A stretch of DNA of 7,440 nt, from NCBI GenBank assembly GCA_016199375.1, contig JACQGV010000195.1, forward strand, positions 1 to 7,440. The letters run 5' to 3'. A program made the position numbers and the translations under genes. The stretch is from Chloroflexota bacterium (GTDB taxonomy: Bacteria > Chloroflexota > Dehalococcoidia > SHYM01). The notes below the pieces were generated by a model. That model saw only the letters and a program-made list of their open reading frames with translations, was not told where the DNA came from and ran no database searches. This document shows, one piece after another, positions 1 to 6,493 of this stretch (positions are counted from its first letter, which is position 1; the number at the start of each line of letters is the position of its first letter).

Positions 1-9
1 AGCGAACCA

Positions 10-92
10 TCCCCCTGGCCCCCTTCCCTTCGACAGGCTCAGGGCAGGCTCTTTCCGGGAAGGGGGAACTTGAACCTGGGGGACACCCCCAG
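10..92. repeat. REP-like palindromic repeat, nested hairpins
   Basis: This non-coding stretch is built from inverted repeats. CCCCCTTCCC at 19-28 is perfectly complementary to GGGAAGGGGG at 57-66. An outer arm at 10-18 pairs imperfectly with 75-83. A separate perfect 7-bp hairpin, CTGGGGG/CCCCCAG at 76-82 and 86-92 with loop ACA, competes with that outer arm. Inside the main hairpin CAGGCTC occurs twice, at 34-40 and 45-51. The core CTTCGACAGGCTCAGGGC resembles short palindromic repeats that, from memory, are scattered between genes in many environmental bacterial genomes. Its role is unknown; transcript 3'-end stabilisation or termination for the upstream gene, or a small non-autonomous mobile repeat, are the likely options. 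Confidence 0.55.
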
Positions 93-124
93 TGCCCTGC
101 CCCACCATGGCTACCAAGATACAA

Positions 125-165
125 GGGTGAACTCCGGGGCTGCGCCCCTCTGGACTCCCGTTTTT
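125..165 (+). terminator. Possible terminator-like hairpin upstream of argB
   Basis: GGGGC (136-140) pairs with GCCCC (144-148) around a 3-nt loop. CC (134-135) can add pairs with GG (152-153) across a bulge, and GGG (125-127) with CCC (157-159). A run of five T follows at 161-165. The T run is 12 bases past the core stem, so a classical Rho-independent terminator is only a fair guess. It may be the last module of the palindromic repeat cluster that starts at base 10. It would separate argB from whatever lies upstream. Confidence 0.35.
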
Positions 166-200
166 CATCAGCCTGCTAGGCCAGTCGAAGGGCGAGTGGT

Positions 201-1007
201 ATGTCAAGTAGTCCAGGAGAGGTGGCCCTGTCCGCGCCCCTCGTCATAAAGATTGGCGGCTCCACCCTGGGGAGCCACGACACTACCCTGGAGGACCTGG
301 TCGCCCTCCAGCGCCGAGGCCTCCCCTGCGTCGTCGTCCACGGCGGCGGGCGCGCCCTCACTGACTGGCTGCAACGCCTCGGCACGGAGAGCCGCTTCGT
401 GCGGGGCCTGCGGGTAACCGACCCCGAGAGCCTGAAGGTGGCCGCCGCCGTGTTCGCCGGGCTGGTGAACAAGGAGCTGGTGGCCTCCTTGCAGACCCTG
501 GGCGGGCGGGCCCTGGGCCTCTCGGGCGTGGACGGCGGGCTCCTCCAGGCCAGGGTGGCCGACCCCGAGCTGGGCCGCGTGGGCGAGGTGACCGCCGTCG
601 AGCTGGCGCCGCTGCGGTCGTGCCTGGGCGCTGGATTCATCCCCGTCATCGCGCCCCTGGCGCTGGAGGCGCCTCCCACGCCCGGGCAGCTCCCCATCCT
701 GAACATCAACGCCGACACCGTCGCCGGCGAGGTGGCCGCCGCGCTCAGGGCGGAGCGGCTTATCTTTCTCACCGACGTCTCCGGTGTGAAGGGGCCCGCC
801 GGCACCGTCCTGCCCCGGCTCACAGTCGGCCAGGTCAAGGAGTACCTGGGCAACGGCGTTATCGGGGCCGGCATGATCCCCAAGGCGGAGGCCTGCCTCC
901 GCGCCGCCCGCGTCGGCTGCGAAAGCCTGATCGTGGACGGACGCGAGCCCCACATGCTGCTGGCAGCCGTCGAGGGCCGGGCCCAGGGCACCACTGTGGC
1001 GCCCTGA
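201..1007 (+). CDS. argB: Acetylglutamate kinase (ArgB)
   Basis: This 268-residue enzyme phosphorylates N-acetyl-L-glutamate with ATP, the second step of arginine biosynthesis, in the cytoplasm. Amino-acid-kinase fold motifs appear in order: the nucleotide-binding lysine in VIKIGG (K17), the glycine-rich VVVHGGG (44-50), the substrate-binding arginine of LRVTD (R71), NINAD with the catalytic aspartate (168-172), FLTDVSGV (189-196) and GMIPK with the second catalytic lysine (K228). Length is normal for the family. The N-terminus before K17 is short, so the extra helix that joins arginine-inhibited hexameric forms seems absent; weak arginine feedback inhibition is an inference. The ATG at 201 has only a poor purine-rich site (AAGGGCGAG, about 188-196). 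The gene follows a repeat cluster and is 33 bases before the crotonase gene. The lysine-pathway homologue LysZ is an alternative, but argD and argG nearby favour ArgB. Confidence 0.93.
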   Translation: MSSSPGEVALSAPLVIKIGGSTLGSHDTTLEDLVALQRRGLPCVVVHGGGRALTDWLQRLGTESRFVRGLRVTDPESLKVAAAVFAGLVNKELVASLQTLGGRALGLSGVDGGLLQARVADPELGRVGEVTAVELAPLRSCLGAGFIPVIAPLALEAPPTPGQLPILNINADTVAGEVAAALRAERLIFLTDVSGVKGPAGTVLPRLTVGQVKEYLGNGVIGAGMIPKAEACLRAARVGCESLIVDGREPHMLLAAVEGRAQGTTVAP

Positions 1008-1040
1008 GCGCCAGCCCGTAGCCTGTTGAGGAGGTAGCCC

Positions 1041-1811
1041 ATGGAGTACACGGTGACCCGGTTCGAGGTAAAGGACCGCATCGCCCGCGTCACCCTGAAC
1101 CGGCCCCAGAAGCTCAACGCCGTCGCCCCGCCCATGGTGGAGGAGGTCCTGGATCAGATAGAGCGGGTCAAGAAGGACGATGGCATCCGGGTCCTGGTCG
1201 TCACGGGCGCCGGGCGCGGCTTCTGCGCCGGTGACGACATTGACTATCTGGCCAAGGCGTTCTCAGAGCAGGCCCAGCCGGCCCGGCCACGCAGCGCGGG
1301 GCCCCTGGCACCCGCCTTCCGCTCCCTGGAGAAGCCCACCATCGCCATGGTCAACGGCGTCGCCGTGGGTATCGGCTGCGACCTGGCCCTCCTGTGCGAC
1401 TTCATCGTAGCCTCTGAGAAGGCCTCCTTCGGCGAGTTCTACATCAGGAGAGGCATCGTCCCCAGCGCGGGGACCTGGCTGCTGCCGCGCATTGTGGGTC
1501 TAAAGCAGGCGTGCCGGATGCTGATGCTGGGCGACCTGCTGGACGCCCGCGAGGCGGAGCGCATCGGCATCACCTACAAGGTGGTGCCCCACGAGCGGCT
1601 GGAGGAGGAGGCCCTGGAGCTGGCCCGGCGGCTGGCTGAGGCGGCGCCCACCGCTCTCTCCTTCACCAAGCACGCCATCTACCACGGCCTGGAGTGGGAC
1701 CTGGAGACCGCCCTGGACTACGTGGCCTACGCTCGCGCCGTGGCCAGCCGCTCCCGGGAGGTGCAGGAGGGGGTGCAGGCATTCAGGGAGAAGCGCGCCA
1801 GCCAGTTCTGA
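1041..1811 (+). CDS. Enoyl-CoA hydratase/isomerase (crotonase) family protein
   Basis: This 256-residue protein has the crotonase fold, whose members bind acyl-CoA thioesters and stabilise an oxyanion in hydration, isomerisation, dehalogenation or hydrolysis. Visible signatures are LNRPQKLNAV (19-28), the first oxyanion-hole segment GFCAGDDI (60-67), the second NGVAVGIGCDLALLCD (105-120), and the GIVPSAGTWLLPRIVG block (138-153). By hand alignment to rat mitochondrial crotonase, the two catalytic glutamates (Glu144, Glu164) become Y134 and R159. The aspartate that PaaG-type isomerases carry in the VPD position is S141. It is therefore unlikely to be a standard hydratase, and the true reaction is not predictable; E132 just upstream is a possible alternative acid. 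The start is set by AGGAGGT at 1029-1035, 5 bases before ATG. It sits between argB and a DUF971 gene, probably co-transcribed. Confidence 0.9.
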   Translation: MEYTVTRFEVKDRIARVTLNRPQKLNAVAPPMVEEVLDQIERVKKDDGIRVLVVTGAGRGFCAGDDIDYLAKAFSEQAQPARPRSAGPLAPAFRSLEKPTIAMVNGVAVGIGCDLALLCDFIVASEKASFGEFYIRRGIVPSAGTWLLPRIVGLKQACRMLMLGDLLDAREAERIGITYKVVPHERLEEEALELARRLAEAAPTALSFTKHAIYHGLEWDLETALDYVAYARAVASRSREVQEGVQAFREKRASQF

Positions 1812-1858
1812 GCGTGCCCATTGGCCAGGATGTAGAGGGAAGCCGCTGGGGAGGCCCC

Positions 1859-2197
1859 ATGACCACCCAGAGACCGCAGCCGGTCGAGATCAAGCGGCTC
1901 GGCAACCAGGGCATCCGCATCACCTGGGATAACGGCCACGTGGGGGAGTACACCATCCCCTACCTGCGCCGCTGGTGCCCCTGCGCCAACTGCGTCCACG
2001 AGCTGACGGGCCAGCGCCTCCTGGACCCCAAGAGCATCCCCGATGACCTCACCACGGAAGGCCTTGAGCTGGTGGGCTCCTACGCCCTGCGCTTCCAGTT
2101 CTCGGACTTCCACCAGACCGGCATCTACCCCTTCGACTACCTGTGGAAGGTCTGCCCCTGTGGGCAGTCGCACCAGGACGCTGGCGCGGGCGGCTGA
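1859..2197 (+). CDS. DUF971 (GBBH-like N-terminal domain) protein
   Basis: This small 112-residue protein consists of one DUF971 domain, also called gamma-butyrobetaine hydroxylase-like N-terminal domain. The hallmark order is ITWDNGH (21-27), WCPCANCVHELTG (39-51) with Cys40, Cys42 and Cys45, then RFQFSDFHQTGIYPFDYL (78-95) with His85. In hydroxylases this fold binds zinc, and in the plant Fe-S scaffold HCF101 it is fused to a Mrp-type ATPase, so a metal-binding or Fe-S accessory role is plausible but unproven here. Two further cysteines near the C-terminus (C99 and C101 in VCPCG) could complete a metal site. The ATG at 1859 is chosen because GGGGAGG (1847-1853) lies 5 bases before it and the family begins near here; the frame stays open further upstream, overlapping the crotonase gene, but nothing there looks like this family. 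Confidence 0.85.
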   Translation: MTTQRPQPVEIKRLGNQGIRITWDNGHVGEYTIPYLRRWCPCANCVHELTGQRLLDPKSIPDDLTTEGLELVGSYALRFQFSDFHQTGIYPFDYLWKVCPCGQSHQDAGAGG

Positions 2198-2245
2198 GGG
2201 CGCTCCGGTTGAGCGGCTGCTGCGCAGCGGGTCTTCGGGCAAATG

Positions 2246-2251
2246 TATAAT
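2246..2251 (+). promoter_or_regulatory. Probable -10 promoter element
   Basis: A perfect TATAAT lies inside an AT-rich island (about 2240-2256) in otherwise very GC-rich DNA, in the 97-base gap after the DUF971 gene. No good TTGACA-like -35 box is seen 16-18 bases upstream. A TG sits directly before the hexamer, one base off the extended -10 position. Transcription would start near 2258 and give a leader of roughly 35-40 bases for the small gene at 2295. Confidence 0.5.
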
Positions 2252-2294
2252 TGCAACATCGGCCAGGAAAAGCAGTCGCATAAGGAGGCGTCCG

Positions 2295-2597
2295 ATGCTG
2301 GTAGAGCGTTTGGTGTTCCAGGTGAAGTACGGTCAGGACCTGGTGAGCGCCGTCAAGGGCGCGGGGACGATGATGCGGAAAGGCGCCGGCTTCACCGGGA
2401 AGCAGCGGGTCCTCACCGACGCCACGGGGAAGATGTTCACCGTGGTCTGGGAGACCGAGTACAAGGACTGGGACGATTTCACAGCCTCGCGGGCGGCCAT
2501 GCAGAAGATGTTTCGCACCAAGGAGTTCCGCCAGTGGTTCGAGAAGATGGCGGCCGTCACCGAGTCCGGGCAGCGGGAGCTGTATAACGTCGAATAG
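2295..2597 (+). CDS. Small protein, probable dimeric alpha/beta-barrel (NIPSNAP-like) fold
   Basis: The start is fixed by a strong AAGGAGG site (2282-2288) 6 bases before ATG, giving 100 residues. I do not recognise a named family with certainty. The pattern is a beta-strand opening (MLVERLVFQVKYGQ), a helix, two strands with KMFTVVWETEY near 46-56, then a charged helical tract with aromatic residues (MFRTKEFRQWFEKM, about 71-84) and a short terminal strand. The repeated phrase type 'MFTVVWETEYKDWDDF' resembles NIPSNAP and antibiotic-biosynthesis-monooxygenase-like ferredoxin-fold proteins, which dimerise into a barrel; this fold assignment is by eye. There is no signal peptide, membrane segment or cysteine cluster. 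It appears to have its own promoter (TATAAT at 2246) and to end before a strong hairpin (2614-2657), so it may be a single-gene transcript. Function is unknown. Confidence 0.8.
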   Translation: MLVERLVFQVKYGQDLVSAVKGAGTMMRKGAGFTGKQRVLTDATGKMFTVVWETEYKDWDDFTASRAAMQKMFRTKEFRQWFEKMAAVTESGQRELYNVE

Positions 2598-2613
2598 GCG
2601 GGGCTAGTTCTGG

Positions 2614-2657
2614 AGCTCGGGGCGCAGGGGGCCGCGCTGGCCCTTGCGCCCCGAGCT
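2614..2657 (+). terminator. Long GC-rich hairpin between the small gene and argD
   Basis: AGCTCGGGGCGCA (2614-2626) is perfectly complementary to TGCGCCCCGAGCT (2645-2657), 13 bp. A G-T wobble and GGG/CCC (2628-2630 with 2641-2643) lengthen the stem to about 17 bp, and CC/GG (2632-2633 with 2639-2640) may close it around GCGCT. It starts 16 bases after the stop at 2597 and ends 37 bases before the argD start. There is no T run after it, so it is either a terminator that does not need one, an mRNA-stabilising structure, or an attenuator-like leader element for argD. Stem strength is clear; the role is inferred. Confidence 0.6.
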
Positions 2658-2694
2658 GTGACTCCTTCAGATAAGTCGCTGGCAGGAGGGGCCG

Positions 2695-3888
2695 ATGAAA
2701 TCCTGGCCGGAGCTGGAAAAGCAATACTACCTGGGCGTGTTCAAACGAGCGCCGATGACCCTTGTGCGGGGGCGGGGCACCCGCGTCTGGGATGCTGACG
2801 GAAAAGAGTACCTGGACTTCGTGGCCGGCATCGCCGTCAACAGCCTGGGGCACTGCCACCCCGTGGTGGTGAAGGCCCTGGCGGCCCAGGCCCAGGCCCT
2901 AATCCACACCTCCAACCTGTACTACACAATCCCCCAGCTCCGCCTGGCTGAGCTGCTGGTGAAACACTCCTGCTTGGACAAGGTCTTCTTCACCAACTCC
3001 GGCGCCGAGGCCGTGGAGGGCTGCCTCAAGGTCGCCCGCAAGTACGGCAAGGAGAAGCTCAACGGCGCCTACGAGATCATCTGCGCCCAGGGGGCCTTTC
3101 ACGGCCGGACCATGGGCACCCTGGCCGCCACCGGCAACCCCAAGTACTCCGAGCCCTTCCAGCCGCTGCCGGGGGGCTTTGTCCATGTCCCCTACGGCGA
3201 CGTGGACGCCATCAAGAAAGCCACCAGCGCCAAGAGCTGCGCGGTGCTGCTGGAGCCCATCCAGGGGGAGGGCGGGGTCAATGTCCCCCGCGACGGCTAC
3301 TTGAAGGAGGTCCGGCGCTGGTGCGACCAGCGTGGCATGCTGCTCATGCTGGACGAGGTGCAGACCGGCATCGGCCGCACCGGCTACCTCTTCGGCTATG
3401 AGCACGACGGGGCCGAGCCCGACGTCATGGCCCTGGCGAAAGGGCTGGGCTCGGGCCTGCCCATCGGCGCCTTCCTGGTCAAGGAGCGGGCCGCGGTGCT
3501 GGTGCCGGGCGACCACGGCTCCACCTTCGCCGGCAGCCCGCTGATGTGCGCCGGCAGCCACGCCGCCCTGAAGTACATCATCGGCCGCAGGCTCCCGGCG
3601 CGCGCCCGCGACTTGGGGAAGTACCTCATGGGCAAGCTAACCGCCCTGCGGGAGGAGTTCCCCTACATCGTCGAGGTGCGGGGCCGCGGCCTGCTGGTGG
3701 CTTTGGAGTTCAACGGGGAGCTCGCCCAGAGGGCCGTCAGCGCCGCCTGGGAGGAGGGGCTGCTGGTCAACCCCGTGAAGCCCACGGCGCTGCGCTTCGC
3801 GCCCCCCCTCACCGTGACCAGGCGCGAGCTCGATTCCGGCGTGCAGCGCCTCCGCCGCGCCCTCCAGAAGGTGGCCGCCAGCAAGTAG
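2695..3888 (+). CDS. argD: Acetylornithine aminotransferase (ArgD)
   Basis: This 397-residue class-III pyridoxal-phosphate aminotransferase converts N-acetylglutamate semialdehyde to N-acetylornithine with glutamate as amino donor, step four of arginine synthesis, in the cytoplasm. Motifs in order are FVAGIAVNSLGHCHP (42-56), FFTNSGAEAVEG (98-109) for cofactor phosphate binding, FHGRTMG (135-141), EPIQGEGG (187-194), LDEVQTGIGRTG with the cofactor aspartate D220 (219-230), LAKGLGSGLPIGA with the Schiff-base lysine K249 (247-259), and DHGSTFAGSPL (273-283). Length matches ArgD. ATG at 2695 follows AGGAGGG at 2684-2690 with 4 bases between. Closely related ornithine, GABA and LysW-aminoadipate aminotransferases share these motifs; nearby argB and argG support ArgD, and dual use as N-succinyldiaminopimelate aminotransferase is possible. 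The next gene space holds an antitoxin relic rather than argF, the usual next step. Confidence 0.93.
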   Translation: MKSWPELEKQYYLGVFKRAPMTLVRGRGTRVWDADGKEYLDFVAGIAVNSLGHCHPVVVKALAAQAQALIHTSNLYYTIPQLRLAELLVKHSCLDKVFFTNSGAEAVEGCLKVARKYGKEKLNGAYEIICAQGAFHGRTMGTLAATGNPKYSEPFQPLPGGFVHVPYGDVDAIKKATSAKSCAVLLEPIQGEGGVNVPRDGYLKEVRRWCDQRGMLLMLDEVQTGIGRTGYLFGYEHDGAEPDVMALAKGLGSGLPIGAFLVKERAAVLVPGDHGSTFAGSPLMCAGSHAALKYIIGRRLPARARDLGKYLMGKLTALREEFPYIVEVRGRGLLVALEFNGELAQRAVSAAWEEGLLVNPVKPTALRFAPPLTVTRRELDSGVQRLRRALQKVAASK

Positions 3889-3907
3889 GTTTGAAAGTGG
3901 ACACAGC

Positions 3908-3997
3908 ATGAGACAGAATAAGCTGCACCCGGTGCATCCCGGCGAAGTGCTACGCGAGGAGTTCCTCAACCCAATGGGCTCCGCAAGCAAGGTGTAA
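3908..3997 (+). pseudogene. higA: HigA/VapI-type antitoxin N-terminal remnant (29 codons)
   Basis: An ATG at 3908 opens a 29-residue reading frame whose first two thirds match the conserved start of HigA antitoxins: HPVHPGEVLREEFLNPMG (residues 7-24). In intact HigA (about 90-110 residues) this leads into a helix-turn-helix domain. Here it breaks off after ASKV, at about the first helix, with a TAA at 3995. No remaining HTH sequence and no HigB toxin gene are present. Codon choice (AGA, AAT, CTA) is less GC-biased than in argD and argG, which fits horizontal origin. The stop lies one base before the argG GTG, and the remnant's last codons supply argG's ribosome binding site, so it may now act as a short upstream frame coupled to argG. 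It cannot bind DNA as HigA does. The ribosome site before its own ATG is weak (GAAAGTGG, about 3892-3899). Confidence 0.75.
3989..3994 (+). promoter_or_regulatory. argG ribosome binding site inside the antitoxin remnant
   Basis: AAGGTG at 3989-3994 lies 4 bases before the GTG at 3999 and inside the last codons of the HigA relic. No other ATG, GTG or TTG start exists in the argG frame between the stop at 3909 and the first conserved residues, so this site decides the argG start. Confidence 0.6.
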
Positions 3998-3998
3998 C

Positions 3999-5258
<1,260 letters not shown>

Positions 5259-5264
5259 GTGCAC

Positions 5265-5272
5265 AGGAGGAG
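5265..5272 (+). promoter_or_regulatory. hicB ribosome binding site
   Basis: AGGAGGAG at 5265-5272 lies 7 bases before the ATG at 5280. This favours that start over the in-frame GTG at 5259, which directly follows the argG stop and has no site of its own. Confidence 0.65.
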
Positions 5273-5279
5273 ACCGGCC

Positions 5280-5492
5280 ATGACACGAGAATTCACCGTT
5301 GTAATAGAGCGGGACGAAGAAGGCTACCTGGTGGCCAGCGTGCCCTCTTTGCAGGGATGCCACACCCAGGCCCGCTCCCTGGACGAGCTTCTGGAGCGTA
5401 TCAAGGAGGCCATCCGACTGTGCCTAGAGGTGCAGGGTGAAGAGCCCGGTGAACCACTGGAACTGGTGGGCGTGCAGCGGGTAGCTGTGTGA
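5280..5492 (+). CDS. hicB: HicB-family antitoxin (short form)
   Basis: This 70-residue protein is a minimal HicB antitoxin with the partial RNase-H-like fold that covers and neutralises HicA. The family signature runs from about residue 7 to 50: [20 protein letters not shown], then [15 protein letters not shown] and a helix ending in RLCLE. It stops soon after the fold, with no C-terminal ribbon-helix-helix or HTH domain. Short HicB forms of this kind are common, and self-repression of the operon by HicB alone is therefore doubtful. Its last four bases overlap the hicA start (GTGA, 5489-5492), the usual tight coupling. Antitoxin-first order is the reverse of E. coli hicAB. Codons such as ACA, CGA, GTA and ATA early in the gene are rarer in the surrounding arg genes, which hints at acquisition by transfer. 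No separate promoter is obvious, so it probably shares the argG transcript. Confidence 0.85.
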   Translation: MTREFTVVIERDEEGYLVASVPSLQGCHTQARSLDELLERIKEAIRLCLEVQGEEPGEPLELVGVQRVAV

Positions 5493-5722
5493 GCAGACTT
5501 CCCTCTGTTACCGGGGCGGAAGTTGTCCAGGCGTTGAAGCGTGCCGGATTCGAGGTCGTACGTCAGCGAGGCAGTCACGCTTTCCTGAAACACCCGGATG
5601 GGAGGGCCACAGTGGTGCCAGTGCACCGCAGAGAAAACCTGGGCCCGGGCATCCTGCTCAAGATCGGGCGTGACGTAGAGATGTCCCGCCCGGCGCTCGT
5701 CGCCCTGTTACGTGGTCGGTGA
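5489..5722 (+). CDS. hicA: HicA-family mRNA interferase toxin
   Basis: This 77-residue protein belongs to the HicA (YcfA) family of small toxins with a double-stranded-RNA-binding-like fold. They cleave mRNA and tmRNA to stop growth until HicB binds them. The family pattern is clear: [18 protein letters not shown] (4-21), then [17 protein letters not shown] (23-39) with the catalytic histidine H30 in GSH, then TVVPVH (41-46) and a C-terminal helix. Length is typical. Start is GTG at 5489, overlapping hicB by four bases. The catalytic histidine and overall length are intact, so the pair looks functional. The stop at 5720-5722 lies one base before the ATG of the downstream HAD gene, so all three are probably translated from one message. 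Confidence 0.88.
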   Translation: MSRLPSVTGAEVVQALKRAGFEVVRQRGSHAFLKHPDGRATVVPVHRRENLGPGILLKIGRDVEMSRPALVALLRGR

Positions 5723-5723
5723 C

Positions 5724-6479
5724 ATGCTCCGTGTGCGCTGGCTGTTCTTCGACCTGGGCGACACCATCTGGCGCTCCAGCACGCCCGAGTCTCGCCGCGC
5801 GGCGGGCCTCTATCCCAAAGTGGGCCAGCGTATGGCCGACTGGCTGCGGGCTCGCGGACACCAGCGCCTGCCCGAGGGCGCTGCCCTGGCGGAACCGGTC
5901 TGGGAGGAGGTGGACGCCGCAGCCAGGCGTTGCGAGGGAGACACCATGAGCGAAGCCGACCTGGGCGCGGCGGCCCAGTGCGCCCTCGCCCGCTTGGGCC
6001 TCACTATCACCGTGGATGACGGCAGGGCGCTGTGGGAGTTGGCCCAGGCCCCGGCGCCGGAGCGAGGCGCTATCTTGCTGGAGGACGCGCCGGAGACCCT
6101 GGGGGCGTTGAAGCAGAAGGGCGTCCGACTAGGCATCATTACCAACCGCACCTTCGGCGAGGCCTTTACCAGGCGCGATCTCTCCGCCCTGGGGCTGGAC
6201 GGCCTCTTCGAGCATGTTATCGTCTCGTCCGACGTGGGCTACCTGAAGCCACACCCGCGCATCTTCCAGGCGGCGCTTTCCGCCGCCGGCGCCCGCCCCC
6301 AGGAGTGCGCCCTGGTGGGGGACAATATGCGCGCCGATGTCCAGGGTGCCCAGGACGCCGGCCTGCGCGCCATCTGGCTGCGCTCGCCCCGGACCGCCAG
6401 CGACCGCCCGGTGACGCCCGACGCCACCATAGACCGCCTGCTGGAGCTGCTTGACCTTGTAGAGCCCATCCGATCGTAG
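5724..6479 (+). CDS. HAD-superfamily (subfamily IA) hydrolase
   Basis: This 251-residue protein has the haloacid-dehalogenase Rossmann fold with an alpha-helical cap (about residues 18-110). Motif I is WLFFDLGDT with the nucleophile D10; the family's second aspartate (D+2, general acid/base in phosphatases) is glycine, as DxGDT. Motif II is IITN (T140), motif III the lysine of GYLKPHP (K175), and motif IV LVGDN with D200 and D205. The rest fits phosphoglycolate-phosphatase-like or dehalogenase-like enzymes. Loss of the D+2 residue also occurs in haloacid dehalogenases and phosphonoacetaldehyde hydrolase, so it may not be an ordinary phosphatase; the substrate cannot be named. ATG at 5724 is preferred, one base after the hicA stop; a GTG at 5712 would overlap hicA and is the alternative. 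It ends 14 bases before the acyl-CoA dehydrogenase gene. Confidence 0.88.
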   Translation: MLRVRWLFFDLGDTIWRSSTPESRRAAGLYPKVGQRMADWLRARGHQRLPEGAALAEPVWEEVDAAARRCEGDTMSEADLGAAAQCALARLGLTITVDDGRALWELAQAPAPERGAILLEDAPETLGALKQKGVRLGIITNRTFGEAFTRRDLSALGLDGLFEHVIVSSDVGYLKPHPRIFQAALSAAGARPQECALVGDNMRADVQGAQDAGLRAIWLRSPRTASDRPVTPDATIDRLLELLDLVEPIRS

Positions 6480-6493
6480 CAGGGAGGAACATC

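Noticed and set aside
1..237. Frame 1 stays open from the left edge to a TAA near 238, possibly the end of an upstream gene
   Set aside because: The stretch is made of palindromic repeats, shows no conserved protein sequence and overlaps the argB start; lack of stops is expected at this GC content.
176..1135. Minus-strand open frame of 319 codons opposite argB
   Set aside because: It is rich in Arg, Ser, Pro and Thr as expected from reading argB backwards, and has no family features.
1694..1858. Upstream extension of the DUF971 gene by 55 codons
   Set aside because: It lies within the crotonase gene in another frame, and a good ribosome site precedes the ATG at 1859.
2043..2294. Extended frame upstream of the small protein gene
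   Set aside because: It overlaps the DUF971 gene in another frame, and the AAGGAGG plus ATG at 2295 defines the start.
5259..5279. Earlier GTG start for hicB, adding MHRRRPA
   Set aside because: These codons are the ribosome binding site of the ATG at 5280, and HicB proteins start at the first beta-strand.
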